The notes: generated by a model from the sequence alone, not told the origin. Counted from the first letter of the stretch, positions 24,093 through 34,421 are shown. The stretch is DNA of 42,030 nucleotides from an uncultured delta proteobacterium (GCA_903845045.1 CAIMWA010000300.1:1-42030), one strand, 5' to 3'. Translations and numbers: made by a program.

Positions 24093-24133
24093 CGCAGCGA
24101 CGCCGCCCCGTCACCGCGGGCGCGCGGAACGGC

Positions 24134-25093
24134 TCACATGCAGACGTTCACTGCGCCCGGCGTGCCGTACCCGCCGGCGCCGTACATCGGGTCGCCGACG
24201 CACCAGCTCGCGGGCATCGCCGTCACCGCCGGGTCCACCGACGACGGGCGCAGCGCCTTGGAGCGCCCCGCGACGTTGGGCCAGCCGCTCGCCGCCGTCG
24301 TGTCGTAGGTCACCGTGTGGATCACCGTGGCGTCGTCGGCGCCGCGCAGCTCGATGGTGTCGGTGCCGGTGTTGCCGAGGGTCATCGCCGAGCCGTACGC
24401 GTACACGGCCGTGACGCCGCCGTTCACCATCGTGTCCTGGCTGTACGCGAGCACCGCGTAGCCGCGCGCGGGCACGAGCACCGGCTGCGTCGACCCGATG
24501 GTGAAGCGCTCCGTCGCGCTGCCGTGCACGTGCAGGTCGCGCAGGTCCACCGCCGACGCGGCGGGGTTGTAGACCTCGAACCACTCGCCGTCGTTGTCGC
24601 GCGCCGTGTCGGGGTTGTTCTGGATCTCCGTGATCACCAGCGCGCCCGCCAGCGGCACCGTCGTGCAGGCCCCGCCGACGCACGCGCGCCCCACGGCGCA
24701 CCACCCCGCGGGCGTCGACGGAGCGCACGGGCACGACGCGCCCACGCACGGGCCGGCGTCCACCGCACCGGCATCCGCGGACGTCGCATCGGGACCGAGG
24801 GTCCTCGGCACGTCGACGACGGCGTCGACCGTCGCACCATCGAGCACGGCGGCCTCGACGCGGTCCGAAGCAACATCGCGCGGCACGTCGACGACGGAGC
24901 CCGCGTCCGGCGTGCCGGCGTCCATCGTCGTCGGGCCCGCATCGTCCTGCGGAGCGCCGACGTCGACGATGGGCACCACGTCCACCGGCGCGACGACGCC
25001 CGCGTCGGGCAGCGGGCGCAGCGCGTCCCACGCGTACGAACAGCCCCCCGCCACCACGGCGAGCGCGAGCAACGAAGCGCGCTCAGAACGCAC
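24134..25093 (-). CDS. Lamin-tail-domain lipoprotein
   Basis: 319 residues starting at GTG 25093, which overlaps the end of the TPR/PEGA gene by 11 nt. Lipobox VAGGC (Cys18), then an Asp/Ala/Val linker to about 115, a Cys-rich stretch (CVGASCPC ... WCAVGRACVGGAC), and a lamin-tail (LTD) domain from about 148: ALVITEIQNNPDTARDNDGEWFEVYNPA, then VDLRDLHVHG. LTD domains are Ig-like folds found in secreted bacterial proteins near nucleases or surface assemblies. Likely a surface lipoprotein. Confidence 0.8.
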   Translation of the reverse strand: MRSERASLLALAVVAGGCSYAWDALRPLPDAGVVAPVDVVPIVDVGAPQDDAGPTTMDAGTPDAGSVVDVPRDVASDRVEAAVLDGATVDAVVDVPRTLGPDATSADAGAVDAGPCVGASCPCAPSTPAGWCAVGRACVGGACTTVPLAGALVITEIQNNPDTARDNDGEWFEVYNPAASAVDLRDLHVHGSATERFTIGSTQPVLVPARGYAVLAYSQDTMVNGGVTAVYAYGSAMTLGNTGTDTIELRGADDATVIHTVTYDTTAASGWPNVAGRSKALRPSSVDPAVTAMPASWCVGDPMYGAGGYGTPGAVNVCM

Positions 25094-26111
25094 CGCGCAC
25101 CCCCAGCACCCCGCGCGACGGATCCGCGAAGGCCTCCACCGCCGGCGCCACGGGGCGCGCGCCGCCGACGCCGATCATCACCACGCCGGCCACGAGCGCC
25201 GTCAGCCCGACGCCGAGCATCGCGTTGGCCCCCGCGGTGAACGCCGCCCCCTGGTCGATGTCGCGCACGCGGTCCGCCGTGCACGCCGCGGTGCGCGGAC
25301 ACACCTGCGACAGCGTCGCGTACTGCGACGACGCCGCCGAGCCGAGGCCCGCGAAGACGGCGAGCGCCGCGACGCCCACGCCCCCGACGACGAAGCCCGC
25401 CACGCGAACGCCGCCGCCGCGCATCGCCACCGGCGGAGCGTCGGGCGGCACCGGCACCCGCACCGGCGCCGGCTGCGCCTCCACCACCGGCGCGAGGGGC
25501 TCGAGCGTCACCGCGACCTCGGCGCGACCGCCGGCCACGAGCGTCATCGCGCGACGAAACGGCACGAAGCCCGGCGCGCGCGCGACCACCTCGTAGGAAC
25601 CCGGATCGAAGGCCCGCGCGGTGCCGAGCGAAGGCACCTCGAGCGCCGCGTCGCCGACGTGCACCTCGAGCCCCGGAGGAACGCTCGCCGCGCGCAGCGT
25701 GAGGAGGCCGACGTTGGCCTCGACCTCGCCGAGCGCCTGCCGCGCCACGTCCCGCGCGGACTCGTAGCGACGGTCCGTCGCGATGCGGTCGCCGGCCTCG
25801 ACGACGGTGCGCGAGAGCTCCTCCCAGGCGTCGGCGAAGCGTCCCACGCGCTGGAGGCACAGACCGATGTAGAGCCGCGTGTTGGGGCTCTGGAACAGCT
25901 CCAGCGACGCGCGGAACTCGGTGAGCGCATCGCCGGTGCGGCCCTGCTCGAAGAGCACGCGCCCCTGGTCGAAGCGGCCCTGCGCGGCCACCCCCGACGG
26001 CGACGCCGTGGCGGCGGTCTGCGCCATCGCCGACGCCGCCGGCAACGCCAGCCCGAGCATCACGGCCGTCGCCGCGGCCCGCCTCGCACACCTCGCACGC
26101 ACGCCCCGCAC
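25083..26111 (-). CDS. TPR/PEGA-like envelope protein
   Basis: 342 residues. Signal peptide ending near SAMAQT; TPR-like helices at about 44-125 (FDQGRVLFEQGRTGDALTEF, RLYIGLCLQRVGRFADAWEEL); a PEGA-like beta domain at about 132-205 (VPPGLEVHVGDAALEVPSLG, GSYEVVARAPGFVPF); and two C-terminal membrane helices (about 233-255 and 296-316). This layout recurs in myxobacteria beside Ser/Thr kinase genes. GTG at 26111 follows AGAGGGAC. It is 12 bp behind the kinase gene and overlaps the LTD lipoprotein gene, so the three form one operon. Confidence 0.8.
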   Translation of the reverse strand: MRGVRARCARRAAATAVMLGLALPAASAMAQTAATASPSGVAAQGRFDQGRVLFEQGRTGDALTEFRASLELFQSPNTRLYIGLCLQRVGRFADAWEELSRTVVEAGDRIATDRRYESARDVARQALGEVEANVGLLTLRAASVPPGLEVHVGDAALEVPSLGTARAFDPGSYEVVARAPGFVPFRRAMTLVAGGRAEVAVTLEPLAPVVEAQPAPVRVPVPPDAPPVAMRGGGVRVAGFVVGGVGVAALAVFAGLGSAASSQYATLSQVCPRTAACTADRVRDIDQGAAFTAGANAMLGVGLTALVAGVVMIGVGGARPVAPAVEAFADPSRGVLGVRGAF

Positions 26112-26123
26112 CTCGCGTCCCTC

Positions 26124-28073
26124 TCAGATCGACGTCGGAAGCTGGAGCCCCACCGGTCGCTCCGGCGCCGTGGGCGCGGGAGAGGGCTCGGCGGGCGGGG
26201 GGGTGACGGGCGCCTCGACGGGGTGCGCCGACGACGGCACCGCGGGCTCCGACACGCGCGGCGACGCAGGCACCGGACGCGCAGCTTCGACCCGCGGCGC
26301 AGGGCGCGCGACGGTCGGAGTGGCGACCACGGCGGCGGGCGGACGCGCGACGACCGACGACGGCCGCGGCACCACCGGGACCTGCACCGGCACCACCGCC
26401 ACCGGCGAAGGCGCTTGGAGGGGCAGCGGCGCGGGCGCGGGCTGCGTCACCGCCGGCCGCATCGGCGGAGGCACGATGATCACCGGACGCGGCGCATCGC
26501 GCGAGGTCTGGCGCTGTCCGAGGGTCCAGATGGCGAGGCCGAGGATCGCGCCGAGGGCCACCACCGCGAGGGTGATCCAGGCACGCCCGAAGGGGTCCTC
26601 GGTGCGCGCGGTCACCGGCGGTCGCGTGGGCGCCCGGACCGTCGTCGCCAAGGGCGCGGCCTCGACCACCGGCGAAGCCACCGCCACCGGCGCGGCCACG
26701 GGCACCGGTGGGGCCACCGCGGCGGGAAGCTCCGGCGAGGCGCGCTCGACGCCCGGCGCAGAGGCCTCGACGGCGGGCGGCAGCGGCGGGAGCTTGGGGC
26801 GGGCGCGCGCGCCGGACACCCGGTGGTCCGCGGCGGCGAGGCGGGTCGGCGTGTCCGCGGGCGACGGGAGCAACGGCGGCACGAGCCCCGCGGAGCCCGG
26901 CGTCGAGCCCGTCACGCCCGGCACGAGGTGCGTCGGCGCCTCGTCGGCGGTGACCGGCGGCGGCGGATGCGAGGAGCGCCCCGGCGACGGCACCGCGACG
27001 AGATCCCGCAGCGACTCCGCCGTCGGACGGAACACCGGGAGGTCCCGCGTGGTCGCGCGGCGGCGCTGCTGCTCCGCGTGGATCTTCGGCGCGGCGACCT
27101 GGCGCACGTGCGCGGCGACGGCGCGGTACGACGCGATGTCCGACGGACCGACGGCGGCCTCGAGCGCGTCCGCAAAGGACCTCGCGCTCTGCCAGCGCCG
27201 CGCCGGGTCGCGATCGAGGGCGCGCGCGAGCACCACGTCGAGGGCCTCGGGAAGCTCCGGGTCCACCGCGCGCAGCCGCGGGATCGGGCGGTTGAGCAGC
27301 GCCTGCAGCACCTCGGCGTCGGTGCGCCCGGGGAACAGCCGCCGCCCGGTGAGGCACTCCCAGAGCACCGTCGCGAGGGCGAAGAGGTCCGCGCGGCGGT
27401 CGATGGGCGCATCGTTGGGCTGCTCCGGCGCCATGTACGACAGCTTGCCCTTCACGATGCCGTCGCGCGTGTCGGAGATGCGCTCCTCGGCCTTCGCGAT
27501 GCCGAAGTCCGTGAGCCGCGAGATGCCGTCGGAGCCCACGAGCACGTTGTGCGGCGACACGTCGCGGTGGACGATCTTCAGCTCCGTGCCGAAGTCGTCG
27601 GTGAGCTCGTGCGCGGCCTGCAGGCCCGCCAGCACGTCGAGGGCGATGCGCAGCGCGATGCCCCGCGGGATGCGCATCTCCAGCGCGCGGGCGGACTTGT
27701 AGAGCCCGAGGAGCTGGTCGCCCTCGATGTACTCGGAGACGATGTAGAGCCCCTCGGGAGCGCGCTCGAGATCGAGCGTCGCGACCACGTTGGGGTGGTG
27801 GATGCGCGCCGCCAGCCGCCCCTCGTCGAGGAACATCTGCACGAAGTTCTCGTCGCGGAGCAGGTGCGGGTGCAGCAGCTTGATGGCCACGAGGCGCGAG
27901 AAGCCCGCCACCGAGAGCGCACGCCCGAGGTACACCGTGGCCATGCCGCCGGCGCCGAGGTCCGACACGATCTCGTAGCGCCCGAGGCGCGTGCCGGGAC
28001 GCAGCGCGCCGGGCAACGCGGGCGCGTCGGAGCTGCGCGGAGGCTTCGGCGTCGAGAGGTTGTGGACGGCCAC
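26124..28073 (-). CDS. Ser/Thr protein kinase with Pro/Ala-rich tail and one membrane helix
   Basis: 649 residues, GTG start. Hanks-type kinase at about 33-305: Gly loop LGAGGMATVYLG at 39-50, VAIK Lys65, catalytic loop HRDVSPHN at 169-176 (D171, N176), DFG at 189-191, APE at 215-217. The HRDVSPHN form, with Ser in place of the usual Lys, is common in myxobacterial kinases. A long Pro/Ala/Val-rich juxtamembrane region precedes one membrane helix at about 499-518 and a Pro-rich outer tail. Probably active. First gene of the kinase, TPR/PEGA, LTD-lipoprotein operon, suggesting envelope signalling. Confidence 0.93.
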   Translation of the reverse strand: MAVHNLSTPKPPRSSDAPALPGALRPGTRLGRYEIVSDLGAGGMATVYLGRALSVAGFSRLVAIKLLHPHLLRDENFVQMFLDEGRLAARIHHPNVVATLDLERAPEGLYIVSEYIEGDQLLGLYKSARALEMRIPRGIALRIALDVLAGLQAAHELTDDFGTELKIVHRDVSPHNVLVGSDGISRLTDFGIAKAEERISDTRDGIVKGKLSYMAPEQPNDAPIDRRADLFALATVLWECLTGRRLFPGRTDAEVLQALLNRPIPRLRAVDPELPEALDVVLARALDRDPARRWQSARSFADALEAAVGPSDIASYRAVAAHVRQVAAPKIHAEQQRRRATTRDLPVFRPTAESLRDLVAVPSPGRSSHPPPPVTADEAPTHLVPGVTGSTPGSAGLVPPLLPSPADTPTRLAAADHRVSGARARPKLPPLPPAVEASAPGVERASPELPAAVAPPVPVAAPVAVASPVVEAAPLATTVRAPTRPPVTARTEDPFGRAWITLAVVALGAILGLAIWTLGQRQTSRDAPRPVIIVPPPMRPAVTQPAPAPLPLQAPSPVAVVPVQVPVVPRPSSVVARPPAAVVATPTVARPAPRVEAARPVPASPRVSEPAVPSSAHPVEAPVTPPPAEPSPAPTAPERPVGLQLPTSI

Positions 28074-28093
28074 GGCAGAGGGTCCCGAGGGGC

Positions 28094-28099
28094 TCTATA
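28094..28099 (-). promoter_or_regulatory. -10-like TATAGA upstream of the kinase operon
   Basis: TATAGA lies 20 nt before the kinase GTG at 28073. A TTCGTC 18 nt further upstream is a weak -35. Confidence 0.35.
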
Positions 28100-28225
28100 C
28101 ACCAGACTTCGCGGGTCGACGAAGCCGGGCTGGCGGGGCGCTGACGGCGGTGCGTCCGAAGCGCCGACGAGGGTTGGCGCGCCGCGGCGGAATCGTGGCA
28201 CCCTGCGGCCGCAAACGTGGGGACG

Positions 28226-28759
28226 ATGAACGAGCACACGCAGGGTGAGACGGCGACGGGCGGAGCGGACACGCTCTCGTCGCTGCGGGAGGGCGTCGAG
28301 GCGGTGGTGACGGGGTCGTTCCTGTTCCGCTCGCTCGACGCGGCGGCGCGGCACGACCTGGTGGACCGCGGCGTGCTGATGGTCTTCCCGCCGGCCAAGG
28401 CCGTGCTGGTCGAGGGCGAGCCCAGCGCGGACTTCTACCTCATCGACCACGGCGTGGCCGAGGTGACCACGGTGACCCCCGAGGGCGCGCCGGTGCTCCT
28501 CGCGACGCTGCAGCGCGGCGCGTTCTTCGGCGAGGTGGCGATGCTCAAGCGCCTGCCGCGCACGGCCACGGTCACCGCGCTCACGGAGCTCACGGTGGTG
28601 CGCTTCGACCAGGCCGACATCGAAGAGGTGCTCGCCCGCATGCCCGGCACGCGGCGCATCCTCGAGACCATGATCGAGGGCCGCGCGCGCGACACCGTCG
28701 AGAAGATCGTGCGCGCCATCTCGGCGGGACCGGGCAGCGAGGGCGAGCCGGGTCCGTGA
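28226..28759 (+). CDS. Cyclic nucleotide-binding domain protein
   Basis: 177 residues of stand-alone cNMP-binding domain: LFRSLDAAARHDLVDRGVL, then PAKAVLVEGEPSADFYLIDHGVAEV, and the phosphate-binding cassette GAFFGEVAMLKRLPRTATVTA near 105-125 with the Glu and Arg that hold the cyclic phosphate and ribose. No DNA-binding HTH is attached, so it is not a CRP regulator. ATG at 28226 is chosen over the GTG 9 nt upstream because GGGGACG precedes it. Its stop overlaps the next start as GTGA. Likely a sensor for the operon kinase. Confidence 0.85.
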   Translation: MNEHTQGETATGGADTLSSLREGVEAVVTGSFLFRSLDAAARHDLVDRGVLMVFPPAKAVLVEGEPSADFYLIDHGVAEVTTVTPEGAPVLLATLQRGAFFGEVAMLKRLPRTATVTALTELTVVRFDQADIEEVLARMPGTRRILETMIEGRARDTVEKIVRAISAGPGSEGEPGP

Positions 28760-29475
28760 GCGCCTACGCGGTCTCGCTCCACCCCTTCGACGAGCGCGAC
28801 TACCTCCAGGCGTGGATGCCCGCGCTCGTCGAGCGCGCCCCCATGGAGACGCTCTTCGGCCTCGCCGGTGAGCACCCCGCGATGCGCGAGCGCCTCGTGG
28901 CGTGGGTGCCCGAGATGCGCGCCGCCGTGGGGTCGCTCCGCAGCGGCGACGGCGTGCCCTTCGCCTCGGTGAACTTCGCCTTTGGTCTCGTGGCGGCGCA
29001 CCAGCACCCGTCGTACTTCCTCGGCGACCTCGGGCTCTCGTACTGGCGCGGCGAGAACGAGTGCCCGCTGCGCCCGTACACCCGCTCCATGTCCGTGCTC
29101 GCGGCCCGCACGCGGGAGCTCGGCGCCGCCGTCGGCGAGGTGCGCGAGGGCTTCTCCGGGCCGTCCACCGCGGGCAGCTTCGTCGCCGCCGGCGAGGTGT
29201 TCCTGCTGGTGCGGGACCTCGAGCGGCGCACGCGGTACTTCCTCGAGCGGCTCCAGCAGGCGGGCTACGACGGCTACGGCGAGCTGCGCGTGCTCCTCGA
29301 GGTGATGCACTACGCGCGGTCGCGGCACCTCGGCGTGCTCGAGCTCACCGACGCCGTCGACTCCTTCGGGCGGCCTGCGCTTTTCCCCGAGGCGAACGTG
29401 CGCGGGGGCGTGCGGGGTGCGCTGAGCTGGGCCGTCGACGAGCGCCTGCGGGAGTGCCTGCGCCGCACGGCGTGA
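28756..29475 (+). CDS. Unknown protein between cNMP-binding protein and kinase
   Basis: 239 residues, GTG start in a GTGA overlap with the cNMP-binding gene. No family recognised. It is soluble with a helical C-terminal half and conserved-looking aromatic/charged blocks such as HQHPSYFLGDLGLSYWRGENE (about 83-103, split by turns) and VLLEVMHYARSRHLGVLEL. The tight spacing on both sides (4-nt overlap, then 13 bp to the kinase) says it acts with them, perhaps as kinase substrate or as the link between cNMP sensing and the kinase. This is inference. Confidence 0.7.
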   Translation: MSAYAVSLHPFDERDYLQAWMPALVERAPMETLFGLAGEHPAMRERLVAWVPEMRAAVGSLRSGDGVPFASVNFAFGLVAAHQHPSYFLGDLGLSYWRGENECPLRPYTRSMSVLAARTRELGAAVGEVREGFSGPSTAGSFVAAGEVFLLVRDLERRTRYFLERLQQAGYDGYGELRVLLEVMHYARSRHLGVLELTDAVDSFGRPALFPEANVRGGVRGALSWAVDERLRECLRRTA

Positions 29476-29488
29476 CGAGGGCGCGGCG

Positions 29489-31438
<1,950 letters not shown>

Positions 31439-31512
31439 GCGTCGATCTCGCTCGCGATCGGCTTCGCCGCGGGCTGCAGCGCCGTCGCACCGACCGGATG
31501 AGACCTGTGGAC

Positions 31513-31529
31513 AGCCCGTGAAACGGGCT
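31513..31529 (+). terminator. Possible terminator hairpin after the kinase operon
   Basis: Perfect 7-bp stem with GAA loop, 74 bp beyond the kinase stop. There is no T-run behind it, so termination is uncertain. Confidence 0.3.
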
Positions 31530-31615
31530 TCATTCGAAGTGCCCCGGGCATTCTCAGGGATCCGCGGAAGCGCCGCGCTACCGTCAGATCTCCGAATTTG
31601 AAGGCGATTGCGCGA

Positions 31616-31816
31616 GCCCCCACCCCCGTCCCCGCCCCCACACAGGTGGGGGCAGGGCGACCGGAAAGGTCAGGGCGATCGGCGGTCGCCGTCGTGAGTC
31701 CCCACGGAGCCGGCTTGGCCGTCGGGCACGACCGGCCCCGGAGACGGGTCCGCCGCGCGATCCTTCCGTCCGAACACCCTGCCCCCACTCGTGGGGGCGG
31801 GGACGGGGGTGGGGGC
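31616..31816. repeat. GC-rich inverted repeat with opposed G-quadruplex motifs
   Basis: Two arms, 31616-31657 and 31777-31816, are reverse complements apart from a 2-4 nt difference at their hairpin tips; each arm ends in its own hairpin (gtgggggc with gcccccac). The spacer is 119 bp. The right arm carries G5-C-G4-AC-G5-T-G5 at 31793-31815 on the plus strand and the left arm carries its complement at 31617-31639, so each strand has one quadruplex-capable run. The sequence style is that of dispersed intergenic repeats in GC-rich genomes. Confidence 0.75.
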
Positions 31817-31977
31817 CCGAGGGGACGGCAGTTCTGCGCGAAGACAAGGTGTTCCGCGACGATTGCCGGATCCCTGTTTGGCCCGTAGGGAGAGGCTCGA
31901 GCGAGATCGAGCCTGACGCCGCCGAGCACCCAAGGATCGCCGTCGGCGTACCATCGCAGCCAGCGGGAGGTGTTGCG

Positions 31978-33057
31978 ATGTTGAAGGTGAAGATCGAGCA
32001 CGGGAGCGCGCTGCGCTTCTTCGACGAGGCGACGGACACCGGGGTGACGGTGACGTTCCAGCGCACGCTGCGCATCCCCGACGACGGGAAGAAATACCCG
32101 CTGCCGCCGGGGCTCGGGGCGTTTCCGCTGCGGCGCGTGCTCGACTACGCCGACCGCGTGCCGGAGGCGTGGCGCAAGACGTCTGGGGTGTTCCTGCCGA
32201 TGTACCAGCGCGAGGCGATGTGGATGGCGTTCCAGGCGCGGCACTGGCGCCCCAACGCCATGAAGATCGCGGCGGGAAAGATCAACGCGGTGTCGGGCAA
32301 GCCGTGGTCGCAGGCGCTGTCGAAGCCGTCGCGCGGCGCCGACGGCGAGGCGCTGCAGGACTACGTGACGGTGCCCTCGCAGCCCTGGCTCGACGGGTTC
32401 AACACCGGCGCGAAGACCATCCGGCAGTTCGTCGCGATGCCGCTGGGCATGGGCTACACCGTCGAGGGGCAGGTCACCGGCAAGGAGGAGCACGGCGGCG
32501 TGCAGCTCATCGTCTACGAGCCCAAGCCCGGGCGCTTTCCCGACCGCCCGCCGCCGCCGCCGCCGATGGGCGCGGCCGCTGCCCCGGGCGCAGCGTGCGC
32601 CATGGGCGCGCCGCCGGTGATGATGCCGTCGCCGGCGCCGATGGCCGCAGGCGCTGCCAAGGGCGCGTCCATGGGCCTCGCCGCGGGCGGAACGATGGAG
32701 CAGGCGATCTACCCCGACCCGCACGGCCTCGACACCTGGGACGAGGCGAACTTCGGGCGCGTCTTCGTGCACATCGTGAACAGCGTGCTGTGGCGCGAGA
32801 TCACCGGCGAGGCGGTGCCGCCGACGCCGGTCGACGCGCGGGCGTACAGCAACGCGGGCTACCCCTGGTTCGCGCTCTACGACGGCGAGAAGGGCGACCT
32901 CGCGCCGTCGGATGCGCTGAAGGCCGTGAAGTCCGTGAAGGAGATGGACGCTTCGCACGGCTTCGTGGGCCTCGACGACGATGGGTCCATCGAGCTCGGC
33001 GCGGGCCAGGTGCGCGGCCTCGTGCCGAAGGACCAGGTGCCCGACGGCGACTGGTGA
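31978..33057 (+). CDS. Conserved-looking hypothetical protein, 359 residues
   Basis: No signal peptide or membrane helix. An N-terminal beta-rich domain (1-65), a compact block QREAMWMAFQARHWRPNAMKI near 75-95 followed by GKINAVSGK, a domain with VTVPSQPWLDGFNTGAKTIRQFVAMPLGMGYTVEGQ (about 128-165, split by loops), a Pro/Ala/Met-rich linker (about 190-240), and a C-terminal acidic domain. I believe similar proteins occur in actinobacteria, but I know no function. The ATG at 31978 is firm: GGGAGG lies 7 nt upstream. It stands alone between a repeat-rich intergenic region and a perfect hairpin. Confidence 0.75.
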   Translation: MLKVKIEHGSALRFFDEATDTGVTVTFQRTLRIPDDGKKYPLPPGLGAFPLRRVLDYADRVPEAWRKTSGVFLPMYQREAMWMAFQARHWRPNAMKIAAGKINAVSGKPWSQALSKPSRGADGEALQDYVTVPSQPWLDGFNTGAKTIRQFVAMPLGMGYTVEGQVTGKEEHGGVQLIVYEPKPGRFPDRPPPPPPMGAAAAPGAACAMGAPPVMMPSPAPMAAGAAKGASMGLAAGGTMEQAIYPDPHGLDTWDEANFGRVFVHIVNSVLWREITGEAVPPTPVDARAYSNAGYPWFALYDGEKGDLAPSDALKAVKSVKEMDASHGFVGLDDDGSIELGAGQVRGLVPKDQVPDGDW

Positions 33058-33066
33058 CGCCTCCCG

Positions 33067-33136
33067 GGGACACAGTTACGTTGTTGCATTGCGGCGGGCG
33101 CCCAGCCCTGAATGCAACAACGTAACTGTGTCCCCG
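33067..33136. repeat. Perfect 25-bp inverted repeat (REP-like hairpin, possible two-way terminator)
   Basis: Arms at 33067-33091 and 33112-33136 are exact complements, beginning ggggacacagttacg and ending cgtaactgtgtcccc; the 20-nt loop contains gggcgccc. It fills the 85-bp gap between convergent genes and could stop transcription both ways. The GGGGAC ends match the element at 3570-3699 and RAYT-type REP sequences. AT content is higher than in the surroundings. Confidence 0.85.
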
Positions 33137-33142
33137 ATGGGC

Positions 33143-33628
33143 CTACGGCACCGGATCCAGCCGCGGCACCGGCACTCCGGGCGTCTCGGGGATTTCGATG
33201 AAGGCGTGTCCCGACGCCGTGTGGCAGCCGTTGCACGCCTGCGCGGTGCGCGCGAATGCCGCGGTGAAGCCCGCGCGGTCCCGGGCGTCGACGGCACGCC
33301 GTAGGTCCGGGAGGTTCGTCGCCAGGAACGCCGGGCGCATCACCGGCAGCACCTCGGGGTGGCCCTCGTGCGGGGGCTCGGCGTTGGGGAGCGCGTCCTC
33401 GAAGACCTCGCCGATCTCCTCGAGCTCGTAGCGCGCGAAGTCGGTGCGCCCCGCGAGCGCGGCGCGACCCACCAGCTCGAAGCGCCGGCCGACCTCGGCC
33501 ATCGATGCGCCCCAGGACTCCCTCGGCGCAGGCGCCGCGGCCTGCACCGGCGCCGGCGGCGCGCTCGACGGACGCGAGCACCCGGCGAGCACCGTCACGA
33601 ACACCGCGCCACGAAGCACGGCGCGCAT
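33143..33628 (-). CDS. Mono-haem c-type lipoprotein
   Basis: 161 residues. Signal peptide with lipobox VLAGC (Cys17), Ala/Pro linker to about 37, then a mainly helical domain with one haem site CNGCH at 132-136 close to the C-terminus (AQACNGCHTASGHAF). A late CxxCH in a helical protein recalls cytochrome c' architecture. It would be lipid-anchored outside the inner membrane. ATG at 33628 is used; a GTG at 33643 overlaps the stop of the VOC gene as GTGA and is nearly as good. Co-transcribed with that VOC protein. Confidence 0.75.
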   Translation of the reverse strand: MRAVLRGAVFVTVLAGCSRPSSAPPAPVQAAAPAPRESWGASMAEVGRRFELVGRAALAGRTDFARYELEEIGEVFEDALPNAEPPHEGHPEVLPVMRPAFLATNLPDLRRAVDARDRAGFTAAFARTAQACNGCHTASGHAFIEIPETPGVPVPRLDPVP

Positions 33629-33639
33629 CGCCTGGCCGC

Positions 33640-34413
33640 TCACGCCGCCCCGCCCGATTGGGCCTTGGCGCGGGCGTAGTCGAGCATCGTGCGCTCGCAC
33701 GCCGCCAGCACCGTCGCGTCGATCTGCCAGACGTGGAGCGCGCCGACGAGGGCCTCGAGCTTCTCGAAGAGCGCCGCGTCGATGAACGGCGTCACGTTGC
33801 CGCTGCGGTACTCGCGCTCCTTCTCGTCGTAGAGGCCCATGAACGTCTCGTCGCGGAACCAGCGGCGGTTCTGCTCGCGCACGCGCGCGACGTCCTGGTC
33901 GCTGGGGTCGCGCTGCAGGAACTCGAAGAACATCGCGCTGGCCTGCGAGCCCGGAAAGAACCACTCGCCGCTGAAGACCTGGATGAGGTTCTCCTCCTCG
34001 TCCTTCAGCACCGGCGTGATGAAGTTCACGCCGCGCTCCACGGCGTGCTGGTGGAACGCGAGGAGGTCGCTGGTGCGCAGCGCGACGTGCTGCCAGTGCG
34101 CCGCCGCGCCGTGGGAGTCGAGCATGGACCGCACGTGCGAGGGCTGCCCCGCGGGCTCCGACGGCTGCACCACGGCGACGATGGTGTTGATCAGCTTGGG
34201 CTCGTCGACGCCGCTCCCGAGGCGCATCGCGTAGGTCATGGAGACCTCGCCGGCGCCGGGCGTCCACTCCTTGCGCTTGTCGTAGAGGAGGTCCTCGGGA
34301 CCGACGCCGAAGACCGTCTTGAAGAGCACGAACGCGACGTTGTAGAGCCGCGGCTGCACCAGCAGCGTCATGTGATCGACCTTGAAATCGAGGAAGGCTG
34401 CGCGCTTCGTCAT
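33640..34413 (-). CDS. VOC-superfamily protein, 4-hydroxyphenylpyruvate-dioxygenase-like
   Basis: 257 residues. Two VOC half-modules: VDHMTLLVQPRLYNVAFVLFKTVFGV near 12-37 and WQHVALRTSDLLAFHQHAVERGVNFI near 107-132, then MFFEFLQRD. His14, His109 and Glu164 can form the 2-His-1-Glu iron site of HPPD-type dioxygenases. True HPPD is about 100 residues longer, and the C-terminal third here differs, so the substrate is open. TAGGTT lies 8 nt before the ATG. The next gene is a haem lipoprotein in a GTGA/short-overlap arrangement. Confidence 0.78.
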   Translation of the reverse strand: MTKRAAFLDFKVDHMTLLVQPRLYNVAFVLFKTVFGVGPEDLLYDKRKEWTPGAGEVSMTYAMRLGSGVDEPKLINTIVAVVQPSEPAGQPSHVRSMLDSHGAAAHWQHVALRTSDLLAFHQHAVERGVNFITPVLKDEEENLIQVFSGEWFFPGSQASAMFFEFLQRDPSDQDVARVREQNRRWFRDETFMGLYDEKEREYRSGNVTPFIDAALFEKLEALVGALHVWQIDATVLAACERTMLDYARAKAQSGGAA

Positions 34414-34421
34414 GGCGCGCC

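Larger units (their letters stand above)
31439..31977. other. Long intergenic region with several hairpins
   Basis: 539 bp without a supportable gene. It holds a perfect 7-bp stem agcccgt-gaa-acgggct (31513-31529), a 10-bp inverted pair cagggatccg (31555-31564) / cggatccctg (31867-31876) enclosing the GC-rich inverted repeat described separately, and a stem aggctcga-gcgaga-tcgagcct (31893-31914). TACCAT at 31949-31954 may be the -10 for the following gene. Confidence 0.6.

Noticed and set aside
24594..28398. Very long open frames on both strands across the kinase operon (up to 1254 residues)
   Set aside because: High GC removes stop codons from wrong frames. The frame with the complete kinase motifs is unambiguous.
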